A DNA stretch of 9,537 nt from Actinomycetota bacterium (GTDB lineage Bacteria; Actinomycetota; Acidimicrobiia; Acidimicrobiales; SZUA-35): NCBI GenBank assembly GCA_027730885.1, contig JAQCHM010000102.1, positions 1 to 9,537 on the forward strand, in the 5' to 3' direction. The notes below the pieces were generated by a model that was not told the origin of the DNA, did not search any database, and saw only the letters and a program-made list of their open reading frames with translations. Of the stretch, positions 1 to 6,128 are shown piece by piece. Position numbers and translations under genes: made by a program. Numbering within the stretch: position 1 is the first letter of the stretch; each line of letters begins with the position of its first letter.

Positions 1-453
1 CGCGAGCAACTGTCCATCGAGGGAGGCCTGGCTCACATGAGTGGCTCGGTCGGCGCCGATCTCGGATCGATCGACCCCGACCGGCCGATAGCGGACTTCG
101 ACTTCAACTCGGTGACGGGCATCCTGAAGGCCTTCGCCGAGGCCGCCCCGGACAAGCACTGGACGTTCGGCGATCTTGCCCGCCGCCAGATGAGCGGGCA
201 GTTCATGACCGGGACTCCCGAACAATTGGCCGATCGGATCCAAGATCTCGGTACCCATGGCGCCGATGGTTTCAATCTCGCCTACTCGACCACGCCGGGC
301 ACCTTCATCGACTTCATCGAAGGAGTGGCCCCCGTCCTGCAGGCGCGTGGGCTCATGCAGACCGAATACACCCCGGGCACACTGCGCGACAAGCTGTTCG
401 GGGAGGCTCGACTACCTGACCGCCACACCGGCCGACGTATGGAGCGTGCCTGA
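1..453 (+). CDS. NtaA/DmoA-type FMN-dependent monooxygenase, C-terminal part (5' truncated)
   Basis: The reading frame is open from the first base, so the gene starts upstream of the window; the ATG at 37 lies inside the domain and is not the start. About 150 residues are visible. They resemble the C-terminal third of luciferase-like monooxygenases of the nitrilotriacetate (NtaA), dimethylsulfide (DmoA) and dibenzothiophene-sulfone (DszA) group, which are usually about 430-460 residues long. The signature is a stretch reading RRQMSGQFMTGTPEQLADRI, then a glycine-aspartate-glycine-phenylalanine segment and a hydrophobic helix ending in PVLQARGLMQTEY, followed by TLRDKLF. Family members use FMNH2 from a separate reductase to oxygenate C-N or C-S bonds or related substrates in the cytoplasm. 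The substrate here is unknown. The next gene begins 137 bp downstream on the same strand and is also a flavoenzyme. The family call is firm; the specificity is not. Confidence 0.85.
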   Translation, partial: REQLSIEGGLAHMSGSVGADLGSIDPDRPIADFDFNSVTGILKAFAEAAPDKHWTFGDLARRQMSGQFMTGTPEQLADRIQDLGTHGADGFNLAYSTTPGTFIDFIEGVAPVLQARGLMQTEYTPGTLRDKLFGEARLPDRHTGRRMERA

Positions 454-590
454 CGCGAGTCCAGCCCCGCCAAAGGTCGGCGGCGAGGTCGGTCCGGCGT
501 CGGACGACTCTGACTTGGCGGCGAGAGCAGCCAGCGGCCAAGCTTGCTGTCGCACGCCGCCGAGGCCACGGTCACGAACAAGGGGAACCA

Positions 591-1976
591 ATGCTCACCG
601 GAGACCAGTACAAAGAGTCGCTGAGGGACGGACGGAAGACGTACTTCGAGGGCGAACGGATCGAGGACCTGCCGGCCCACCCACTCCTCGGCCAGACCAC
701 CGACTACACCGCGGTGGCCTACGACAAGTACTACCGTCCCGAGTCCGACGCCGTCAGTCCGCTCCTTTGCGTGCCGCAGTCGGCCGACGACCTTCGGGAT
801 CTCATCCCCCTGCTTCACGACGCCGGGATGATGGCCCACGTCACGTCCACGTCGATCCAGACCCTGAAGACCGCCATGGGGCGAATGGCCGAGGTCAAGC
901 CCGACTACATCGAGCGGATGGGCGCGTACATCGAGGAAGCCCAGCGCGGTGACATCCGCATCACCCAGTGCATCACCGACGCCAAAGGCGATCGCAGCAG
1001 GCCGCCGGCCAAGCAGGACGACCTCGATTCCTACGTACGAGTGGTCGACCGTCAGCGCGACGGCGTTGTCATCCGCGGCGCCAAGCTCCACATCACCGGT
1101 GCCTCCTTCGGCCACGACCTGCTGACCATTCCCACCAAGGCAATGAAGGCCGGCGAGGAGGACTGGTCGATCGGCTGCGTGGTCCCCGTCAACGCCGAAG
1201 GCGTCAAGATCATCAACACGACCTACGCACCTCGTCACGAGGACACCCGCTCGTTCCCGGTGTCCAGCCATTACCACTACCCCGAAGGCTTCGTGATCTT
1301 CGATGATGTCTTCGTGCCCCACGAGCGGGTCTTCCTCGATGGCGAGACCAGCTACGCCGCGGTCTTCGCCCACAGCCTCGGACTCTGGGAGCGTCTGGGT
1401 GGGCTCTCGGCCTTCGTCGAAGAGGCCGATCAACTGGTCGGCTTCGCCCAATTGGTCGCCGAGGCCAACGGGACAGCGGGCATCTCCCACGTCCGAGAGA
1501 AGATCTCGGAGATGATCATCCACGCCACGCTGATCCGTGCTTCGCTCGAGGCCGCCGTCGGCAACTGCAACATCGGACCGGAAGGGGCGGCGTTCCCCAA
1601 TGAGTTGTATGTCAACGCCGGCAAGTTCCATGCCGCGGCCAACTACAACTTGATGGTGCGTCACCTGCACGACATCTCCGGCGGCGCGGTCCTCACCGCG
1701 CCGGCGCCGGCCGACTTCGAGAACGCCGAGGTCGGTGACCTTGCCCGCAAGTACATGTCCACCGGACGGGCAGTCGATGGCGAGTATCGGTCCATGCTCA
1801 TGCACGCCATCCGCGACCTCACTGCCGACGCCTACGGTGGGTGGAAGTCCGTCACCAACATCCAGGCCGGCGGTGGTCTGTACGCCCAACGCATCGTGAC
1901 ACGACGTCACTACGACCTCGACGGGGCCAAGCTGAAGGCGCTGCAAGTGGCCGGTATGGCCGAGGGCGGTCACTAG
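591..1976 (+). CDS. HpaB/AbfD-superfamily flavoprotein (4-hydroxyphenylacetate 3-hydroxylase-like), no Fe-S cysteines
   Basis: This 461-residue protein matches the superfamily holding two-component 4-hydroxyphenylacetate 3-monooxygenases (HpaB, FAD) and 4-hydroxybutyryl-CoA dehydratases (AbfD, FAD plus 4Fe-4S). The N-terminal domain begins MLTGDQYKESLRDGRK, as is typical. The flavin/substrate region has TDAKGDRSRPP at about residues 129-139 and GAKLHITGAS at about 163-172. A conserved segment FVIFDDVFVPHERVFLDGE follows (about 234-252), then a helical C-terminal domain. AbfD ligates its cluster with two N-terminal cysteines (CxxxC), a histidine and a later cysteine. Here the N-terminal segment reads VTSTSIQTL (about 84-92) with no cysteine. 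H261 may match the histidine, but no cysteine lies 7 residues on. A cluster-free oxygenase or hydratase is therefore more likely than AbfD. The ATG at 591 is preceded by an AAGGGGA ribosome binding site about 4-5 nt away. Substrate unknown. Confidence 0.85.
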   Translation: MLTGDQYKESLRDGRKTYFEGERIEDLPAHPLLGQTTDYTAVAYDKYYRPESDAVSPLLCVPQSADDLRDLIPLLHDAGMMAHVTSTSIQTLKTAMGRMAEVKPDYIERMGAYIEEAQRGDIRITQCITDAKGDRSRPPAKQDDLDSYVRVVDRQRDGVVIRGAKLHITGASFGHDLLTIPTKAMKAGEEDWSIGCVVPVNAEGVKIINTTYAPRHEDTRSFPVSSHYHYPEGFVIFDDVFVPHERVFLDGETSYAAVFAHSLGLWERLGGLSAFVEEADQLVGFAQLVAEANGTAGISHVREKISEMIIHATLIRASLEAAVGNCNIGPEGAAFPNELYVNAGKFHAAANYNLMVRHLHDISGGAVLTAPAPADFENAEVGDLARKYMSTGRAVDGEYRSMLMHAIRDLTADAYGGWKSVTNIQAGGGLYAQRIVTRRHYDLDGAKLKALQVAGMAEGGH

Positions 1977-2021
1977 CGGTAACGGGTCCCTAAAGAGCAG
2001 GCCCGGGTGCTCGCGTTCTGG

Positions 2022-2027
2022 GATTAT
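2022..2027 (+). promoter_or_regulatory. Candidate -10 box for a leaderless start at 2034
   Basis: GATTAT ends 6 nt before the ATG at 2034. No purine-rich ribosome binding site precedes that ATG; the intervening bases are GCCCCC. This is the spacing expected if transcription begins at the start codon. No good -35 is visible, so the call rests on spacing and on the missing Shine-Dalgarno sequence. Confidence 0.35.
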
Positions 2028-2033
2028 GCCCCC

Positions 2034-2420
2034 ATGAGTACCGACCCGCAGCACCGGCCGGAGCCGTCGCCCGTCTTCGCCCGCACACCGGAACCGCCCT
2101 ACTACGCGGTGATCTTCACCACGACCCAGACCGACGATGGGGAGGGGTATGGCGACACGGCGGCCGCCATGGAGGCTCTGGCGTTGCAGCAGCCGGGCTA
2201 CCTGGGGATCGAATCCGCTCGCTCAGGAGGACTTGGCATCACCGTGTCGTACTGGACCGACGAGGTGGCGATCAGCGCATGGCGGCAGAACGTTCTCCAC
2301 GCCGCAGCGCGCGAGCAGGGTCGGGCCCAGTGGTACGCCCACTACGAACTGAGGGTGGCCAAGGTGGAACGGGCCTCGAACTGGGATCGACCGGCGTCAG
2401 CCGAGCATCCCCACCAGTAA
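2034..2420 (+). CDS. Antibiotic biosynthesis monooxygenase (ABM)-fold small protein
   Basis: The protein has 128 residues. The core (about 22-115) has the alternating strand/helix pattern of ferredoxin-like ABM proteins: a first strand YYAVIFTTTQ and a helix ending ALQQPGYLGIESAR. A strand GITVSYW follows, then DEVAISAWRQN and a final strand WYAHYELRVAKVER. The QPGYLG...SYW.DE..I..WR pattern is characteristic of these small dimeric proteins. Some are heme- or quinone-acting monooxygenases; many have no known substrate. I chose the ATG at 2034 over an in-frame GTG at 2007 because the ABM fold begins well after both and a -10-like box lies just upstream of 2034. The first 20 residues are Pro-rich and probably disordered. 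It follows the HpaB-like gene by 57 bp, and its 3' end overlaps the convergent next gene by 24 bp. A role as a helper of neighbouring oxygenases is only inference. Confidence 0.75.
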   Translation: MSTDPQHRPEPSPVFARTPEPPYYAVIFTTTQTDDGEGYGDTAAAMEALALQQPGYLGIESARSGGLGITVSYWTDEVAISAWRQNVLHAAAREQGRAQWYAHYELRVAKVERASNWDRPASAEHPHQ

Positions 2421-3302
2421 CTCCCTGGTCGCCCCTCGCTGTTCGCGACTGCCGAACTCGCTGGCCGCGAACGTCGTGACCCCGACAGCCTCCAATGCCC
2501 TGACGCGGTCCTCGACCTCGGCCGGTCCGCCGATGATGGCGAGGTCGGCCGGTCCGTCGTAGCCCTCGTGGTCGAGCATCGCGCGGTACGAGGGGAGCTT
2601 GCCGTAGATGGCAAAGGACTTGGCCGCGCGTTCGCGCGCTTCCTGCGTCGCGCCGGTCGTGCCATCGGTGACGCAAATCGGGAATCCGGCCACGATCTCC
2701 GGGGCTGCGCGTCCCGCTCCGGCTGCCGCCTCGTTGATGGTGGGCACCGAATGCCCGGCGATCGTGTTCGGGCCCGTCATCCAGAGAATGGTGCCGTCAG
2801 CCAAGCGTCCGGTGACCTTCAGCAGCTGGGTTCCGAGGGCCGAGACCATCAGCGCCGGCGCCGGGCCCTCGACCTGGATCTCGGCCTTCGCCGTGAGGGT
2901 CTCCCCCTCGAACGCCACCTTCTTGTCGGTGAGCAGCGGGCCGAGGATCTCGAGGTATTCGCGCATGTGGCGCACGGGCTTGTCGAACGAGATGTTCCAG
3001 TTGCCCTCGATGACCGGCTTGTGGGAGGGGCCGATGCCGAGCACGAGCCGACCGCCGATGGCCGCATTCACCGTCAGGGCCTGCTGGGCCAGCATCTGGG
3101 GGTGTCGAGGGTAGGTCGGCACCACTGCGGTGGCGAAGGTGATGTCGGGCACCGTTTGTCCGACGACGGCGATGGCGGTGAGTGTGTCCAGCCCGAACGT
3201 CTGCGGAATCCACAGCGAGTCGAAACCCTGCTGGGCGGCGGTTGCCGCCAGTTCGGCGAGCGTGTCGATCGAGTCGACGAACGAGAACAATCCGATTTTC
3301 AT
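2397..3302 (-). CDS. LLM class F420-dependent oxidoreductase (MSMEG_4879-like)
   Basis: This 301-residue, full-length single-domain luciferase-like (TIM-barrel) protein starts MKIGLFSFVDSIDTLAELA. Motifs typical of the actinobacterial F420-dependent subgroup are in order: GFDSLWIPQ (about 26-34), the AVVPTYPRHP loop (about 59-68) expected near the cofactor, GGRLVLGIGPSHKPVIEG (about 83-100), then KPVRHMREYL. Later come ALGTQLLKVTGRLADGT with WMTGP, and KLPSYRAMLDHEG near the C-terminus. I recognise this pattern as the family named after M. smegmatis MSMEG_4879. Such enzymes move a hydride between reduced F420 and an organic substrate in the cytoplasm; the substrate is unknown. The start at 3302 has AGGA 7 nt upstream. 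That same segment can be read as a -10 box behind a TTGACC -35, so the transcript may be leaderless. The gene is divergent from the MaoC gene and convergent with the ABM gene. Confidence 0.88.
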   Translation of the reverse strand: MKIGLFSFVDSIDTLAELAATAAQQGFDSLWIPQTFGLDTLTAIAVVGQTVPDITFATAVVPTYPRHPQMLAQQALTVNAAIGGRLVLGIGPSHKPVIEGNWNISFDKPVRHMREYLEILGPLLTDKKVAFEGETLTAKAEIQVEGPAPALMVSALGTQLLKVTGRLADGTILWMTGPNTIAGHSVPTINEAAAGAGRAAPEIVAGFPICVTDGTTGATQEARERAAKSFAIYGKLPSYRAMLDHEGYDGPADLAIIGGPAEVEDRVRALEAVGVTTFAASEFGSREQRGATRELLVGMLG

Positions 3303-3308
3303 GGCAGC

Positions 3309-3337
3309 ATCCTGCGCTGTTTTCCGGCAGGGGTCAA
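3309..3337 (-). promoter_or_regulatory. Candidate promoter for the F420-type oxidoreductase
   Basis: Read on the minus strand, TTGACC (3337-3332) is followed after 17 bp by CAGGAT (3314-3309), which ends 6 nt before the ATG at 3302. The -35 and spacing are good; the -10 is a weak match that keeps the key A and final T. The AGGA within it could instead serve as the ribosome binding site of a longer transcript. Confidence 0.45.
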
Positions 3338-3390
3338 TCGGGCGCCGACGGGTCCGCTCGGTCGACTGTCGGGAGCACGGCCCCGGCTGC

Positions 3391-3396
3391 TAGACA
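3391..3396 (+). promoter_or_regulatory. Candidate -10 box for a leaderless start at 3403
   Basis: TAGACA ends 6 nt before the ATG at 3403. The bases between (CCGTGC) hold no ribosome binding site. No convincing -35 lies 16-18 bp upstream. The spacing matches the other candidate leaderless starts in this window. Confidence 0.35.
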
Positions 3397-3402
3397 CCGT
3401 GC

Positions 3403-3924
3403 ATGACTGGGATGTACTACGAAGAGTTCGAGATCGGAAAGCGCTACGAGCACCAACCCGGACGGACGGTGTGCGAGGCCGACAATCTGTTGTTCACGAC
3501 GTTGTCGATGAACCCGCAGTCGCTGCACCTCGACGCGGTGTTCGCTGGGCAGTCCCAATTCGGTCAGATCCTGGTGAACTCGCTGTTCACGCTGGCCACC
3601 GTCATCGGGCTGTCCGTCGGCGACACCACGATCGGTACGACCGTTGGCAATTTGGGCTTCGACGAGACCAAGTTCCCCAATCCCGTCTTCATCGGTGACA
3701 CCATCTTCTCCTCGACGGTGATCCTCGACAAACGCGAGTCGTCCAGCCGCCCGGACTGGGGCATCGTCACCTTCAGCCACGAGGGCCACAACCAACGAGG
3801 TGAGTTGGTGTGCACGTGCATCCGCAAAGGGATGATGATCAAGCGATCGTCGCTTCCCGAGGGCGATATCGGGGGGCCGTGGCACGGCAGCCGAGCTGCG
3901 CAGCAAGCCGAGGGACGGGTCTGA
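3403..3924 (+). CDS. MaoC-family enoyl-CoA hydratase/dehydratase
   Basis: The 173-residue single hot-dog-fold protein starts MTGMYYEEFEIGKRYEH, the usual opening of MaoC dehydratases (YxxFxxGxxxxxxxGRTV). The hydratase catalytic motif is visible: D27 in EADNLLFT, then SMNPQSLHLD with N37 and H42, followed by the FGQILVNSLFTLA helix. Family members hydrate enoyl-CoA thioesters in the cytoplasm. The length and pairing with a CitE-like lyase resemble mesaconyl-CoA/methylmalyl-CoA and the Rv2499c/Rv2498c type of pair in M. tuberculosis, the latter reported in leucine breakdown. The stop codon overlaps the lyase start by one base (TGATG), implying coupled translation and successive steps: hydration of an unsaturated acyl-CoA, then cleavage of the product. 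An alternative ATG at 3412 would remove three residues. The exact substrate is unresolved. Confidence 0.85.
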   Translation: MTGMYYEEFEIGKRYEHQPGRTVCEADNLLFTTLSMNPQSLHLDAVFAGQSQFGQILVNSLFTLATVIGLSVGDTTIGTTVGNLGFDETKFPNPVFIGDTIFSSTVILDKRESSSRPDWGIVTFSHEGHNQRGELVCTCIRKGMMIKRSSLPEGDIGGPWHGSRAAQQAEGRV

Positions 3925-4814
3925 TGGCTACCGTTCGGCGCTGCGCCCATTTCGTCCCGGGCGCCAACGAGAAGATGCTCGACAAGGCATTGGCAACCGA
4001 GGCCGACGCGCTGGTCCTCGATCTCGAGGACGCGGTGACGCCCGAGAACAAGGATGCGGCCCGAGCCACCGTTTCGAGTTGGTTGGCCGATGTCGATTTC
4101 GGGCCCAAAGAGCGAATGGTCCGCATCAACCCGCTCGACACGCCGTGGTTCCGGGCCGACATGGAGGCGACCATGGTGAGCCCTCCCGACTCCTACCTCG
4201 TGCCCAAGGTGCACGGCCCCGACGACGTTCGCCTCATCGACCGGGTCGTCAGCGAGCTCGAAGCGAAGTTCGGCCACCCGGCGGGTGGCGTCAAGCTGGT
4301 CGTGCTGGGCACCGAGACCGCCCGTGGCTTCCAGAACATCGCTGAGATCCCGTGCGTGCCCCGGGTCGATGCTCTCACGTGGGGGGCAGAAGATCTCTCG
4401 GCCGCCCTTGGCGCCCGTCGTAACCGCGGACCCGATGGCAAGTATCTGCCGTTGTTCGAGCAGGCCCGGACCGCGTGCATGGTGTCGGCGGCCGCCGCCG
4501 GTGTGCAGCCGCTCGACACCGTCTTCGTCGACGTGACCGACCCCGAAGCGCTGCGACGGGACTGTCTCGATGGTGCGTGGATCGGCTTTACCGGAAAGAT
4601 CAGCATCCATCCCAGCCAGATCGATGTCATCAACGAGGTCTTCACCCCGAGCGCCGAAGATGTGGCCAGGGCCAGAACCCTGCTGGACGAACTTGTGGTC
4701 CAACAGGCAGAGGGCAAGATGGCCTTCCGGTTCGAGGGTCAGATGGTGGACGTCCCCCACTTCACCCAGGCCAGACGGGTCCTCGCCCTCGCCGAAGCCC
4801 TCGCCAATCGCTGA
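3924..4814 (+). CDS. CitE-like HpcH/HpaI family beta-hydroxyacyl-CoA lyase
   Basis: This 296-residue protein belongs to the citrate lyase beta subunit-like (CLYBL / malyl-CoA / citramalyl-CoA lyase) family. The frame is open upstream to 3810, but the ATG at 3924 is the start: it overlaps the MaoC stop (TGATG), has GAGGGA about 8-9 nt before it, and gives the canonical N-terminus RRCAHFVPGANEKM. Conserved residues are seen in order: LVLDLEDAV with D33/E35/D36, R67 in VRINPLDTPW, the magnesium-ligand glutamate E131 in GTETARGFQNI, D157 in WGAEDLSAALG, and GKISIHPSQI (about 224-233). The tail FEGQMVDVPH is typical of the stand-alone CitE-like group rather than of the citrate lyase complex subunit. 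These enzymes perform Mg-dependent retro-Claisen cleavage or condensation of hydroxyacyl-CoAs. The substrate could be methylmalyl-, citramalyl- or HMG-CoA; sequence alone does not decide. Confidence 0.87.
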   Translation: MATVRRCAHFVPGANEKMLDKALATEADALVLDLEDAVTPENKDAARATVSSWLADVDFGPKERMVRINPLDTPWFRADMEATMVSPPDSYLVPKVHGPDDVRLIDRVVSELEAKFGHPAGGVKLVVLGTETARGFQNIAEIPCVPRVDALTWGAEDLSAALGARRNRGPDGKYLPLFEQARTACMVSAAAAGVQPLDTVFVDVTDPEALRRDCLDGAWIGFTGKISIHPSQIDVINEVFTPSAEDVARARTLLDELVVQQAEGKMAFRFEGQMVDVPHFTQARRVLALAEALANR

Positions 4815-4891
4815 CCCCGCCCAAAAGCCGAACTGCCGATCGCCTCGTCATACACTTTCACGTGGGTCCGCCAGTTCGGGGTGGGGTGGGG
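4815..4891. terminator. Candidate bidirectional terminator between convergent genes
   Basis: This 78-bp gap separates two genes that end facing each other. It holds a perfect 8-bp inverted repeat, CCGAACTG (4828-4835) and CAGTTCGG (4872-4879). An outer GC-rich arm, CCCCGCCC (4815-4822), can pair with GGGTGGGG (4884-4891) with one G-U. The 36-nt loop is long and no T-tract follows. This is a plausible, not proven, terminator of the T-less kind common in GC-rich genomes. Confidence 0.4.
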
Positions 4892-4892
4892 G

Positions 4893-5981
4893 TCAGAAGG
4901 CGATGACGGTGCGGGCGACTTCGCCGGCCTTCATCAGTTCGTAGCCTTCGTTGATCTCTTCGAGCGTGATGGTCTTGGAGACCATCTCGTCGAGAAGGAG
5001 GCGACCGTTGAGGTACATGTCGATCATGCGGGGGATGTCGGTGCGGAACTGATTCGAGCCCATCATCGAACCCTGGATCTTCTTTTCCTGCAGGAAGTCG
5101 ATGCCTCGAAGCTCGACGACGTCCTTCGACGGCACCATGCCGATGACCGTGGCCGTGCCGCCCAGGTTGAGCATGTCAAAGGCCTGGCGGACGGTTTGCG
5201 CCCGGCCGATGGCCTCGAACGAGTAGTCGACACCGCCTCCGGTGAGATCTCGTACTGCAGCGACGACGTCCTCGACCTCCGACGCGTTCACGAAGTGCGT
5301 GCCCCCCATGATCCGAGCGGTCTCGAGCTTGGAAGCCGACAGGTCGACGACGACGATCTTGTTGGCGCCCGCGACGCGGGCGCCCTGGATGGCGGCGAGG
5401 CCGATGCCCCCGGCGCCGATGACGCACACCGTCGAACCGACCTCGACCTTGGCGGTTCGGACAGCTGCCCCGAAACCGGTGGTGACCCCACATCCGATGA
5501 GGCACGCCTTGTCGAGGGGCATGTCATCGACGACCTTCACGATGCCGTTCTGGTGAACGAGCATCTCCTCGGCGAACCCGCCGAGTCGGGCCATCTGGTC
5601 GACCGGGGTGCCGTCGGCCCGGGTCAGGCGCGAGGGAGCGTCCTTCGCCCGTGAGGTCGCCTTGGGATTCGAGCACCGATAGGGGTGTCCGCTCAGGCAC
5701 TGGTGGCACTGGCCGCAGAAGATGGACAGGCAGGCCACAACGTGGTCGCCCGGCTTGACGTAGGTCACGTCGGAGCCGACTGCCTGGACGATGCCGGCCG
5801 ACTCGTGGCCCATGACCATGGGCAGGTTGGTGCGGAACAGGCCTTCCATGAAGTGGAGGTCGCTGTGGCAGAGCCCGGCGCCGACGACCTGGATCAGCAC
5901 TTCGCCCGACCCGGGCTTGTCGATACTCAGGTTCTCGATGATGAGTTCACCGGGTTGTTCGTTCAGTACGGCTGCCTTCAT
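4893..5981 (-). CDS. Zinc-dependent medium-chain alcohol dehydrogenase
   Basis: This 362-residue protein is full length for class III-like zinc alcohol dehydrogenases. Catalytic zinc ligands are visible: C38 in GLCHSD, H59-E60 in the GHES motif, and C164 in LIGCGVTTGFGAAV. The structural-zinc lobe is complete, with C89, C92, C95 and C103 in FCGQCHQCLSGHPYRC. The Rossmann motif GAGGIG (189-194) ends about 20 residues later in VVVD, with D213 favouring NAD(H) over NADP(H). It would oxidise a primary or aryl alcohol, or a thiol adduct, in the cytoplasm; the substrate is not identifiable. The ATG at 5981 has AGGAG about 5 nt upstream, so this gene is translated from a leader. It is divergent from the methionine operon (147-bp gap) and convergent with the CitE-like gene. 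A functional link with either neighbour is not shown. Confidence 0.9.
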   Translation of the reverse strand: MKAAVLNEQPGELIIENLSIDKPGSGEVLIQVVGAGLCHSDLHFMEGLFRTNLPMVMGHESAGIVQAVGSDVTYVKPGDHVVACLSIFCGQCHQCLSGHPYRCSNPKATSRAKDAPSRLTRADGTPVDQMARLGGFAEEMLVHQNGIVKVVDDMPLDKACLIGCGVTTGFGAAVRTAKVEVGSTVCVIGAGGIGLAAIQGARVAGANKIVVVDLSASKLETARIMGGTHFVNASEVEDVVAAVRDLTGGGVDYSFEAIGRAQTVRQAFDMLNLGGTATVIGMVPSKDVVELRGIDFLQEKKIQGSMMGSNQFRTDIPRMIDMYLNGRLLLDEMVSKTITLEEINEGYELMKAGEVARTVIAF

Positions 5982-6029
5982 GGGATCTCCTGCCTGGGGG
6001 ATGAATGGGGCGGTCGGCCCTCGGCCATG

Positions 6030-6059
6030 ACCCTATGCGTCGGGGATTCCGCGAGCCAA
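6030..6059 (-). promoter_or_regulatory. Weak candidate promoter for the alcohol dehydrogenase
   Basis: On the minus strand, TTGGCT (6059-6054) is followed after 18 bp by TAGGGT (6035-6030), about 48 bp before the ATG at 5981. This agrees with a leadered transcript carrying the AGGAG site. Both hexamers are partial matches, and GC-rich DNA offers many such pairs. Confidence 0.3.
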
Positions 6060-6093
6060 CCGCTCATTGCGAAGGTGTGTGGTCGGGCCATAG

Positions 6094-6122
6094 TTGACTC
6101 CATAAGAATATGTTTATATAAT
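6094..6122 (+). promoter_or_regulatory. Near-consensus promoter of the arsR-MT/metF/metH operon
   Basis: TTGACT (6094-6099) and a perfect TATAAT (6117-6122) are separated by 17 bp, an almost ideal housekeeping-sigma promoter in otherwise GC-rich DNA. The -10 box ends 6 nt before the GTG at 6129, so transcription should begin at or next to the start codon, giving a leaderless message. So strong a core promoter suggests that control is by repression. Confidence 0.8.
6102..6117. promoter_or_regulatory. Candidate autoregulatory operator (AT-rich palindrome)
   Basis: The 16-bp ATAAGAATATGTTTAT is an imperfect palindrome of the form ATAAnnATATnnTTAT, with 12 of 16 positions symmetric. It fills the spacer between the -35 and -10 boxes and touches the -10. 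ArsR-family dimers bind AT-rich inverted repeats, and this location would block RNA polymerase. The regulator is the first gene of the operon, so autorepression is the natural inference. AT-rich promoter spacers can be palindromic by chance. Confidence 0.5.
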
Positions 6123-6128
6123 CACGAA

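Noticed and set aside
454..590. Possible stem CTTGGC (514-519) / GCCAAG (537-542) upstream of the HpaB-like gene
   Set aside because: Only 6 bp with a 17-nt loop and no flanking support; this is expected by chance in GC-rich DNA. No convincing promoter was seen in this gap either.
1995..2012. Small hairpin GAGCA / TGCTC after the HpaB-like gene as a terminator
   Set aside because: A 5-bp stem without a T-tract is too weak to call.
282..2054. A 590-codon open frame on the minus strand across the HpaB-like gene
   Set aside because: Its translation is rich in Gly, Asp, Val, Arg and His with no recognisable domain. It mirrors the codon positions of a clear family member on the plus strand. Such long antisense frames are usual in GC-rich DNA.
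3810..3923. N-terminal extension of the CitE-like frame
   Set aside because: It overlaps the end of the MaoC gene. The ATG at 3924 gives the canonical family N-terminus and has its own ribosome binding site.
3564..4760. A 398-codon open frame on the minus strand opposite the MaoC and CitE-like genes
   Set aside because: No domain is recognisable, and both plus-strand genes are well-supported family members, so this is an antisense shadow.
4881..5654. A 257-codon plus-strand frame opposite the alcohol dehydrogenase
   Set aside because: The composition is that of an antisense shadow (Asp, Val, His, Gly repeats), while the minus strand has a complete zinc dehydrogenase.
5685..6128. N-terminal extension of the ArsR-methyltransferase frame
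   Set aside because: This part lies antisense to the dehydrogenase and then crosses the promoter region. Family homology begins at the GTG at 6129, directly behind the -10 box.
5982..6128. SAM, SAH or cobalamin riboswitch ahead of the methionine operon
   Set aside because: No conserved riboswitch core or B12-box-like sequence is visible, and the start appears leaderless, leaving no room for a transcribed leader.
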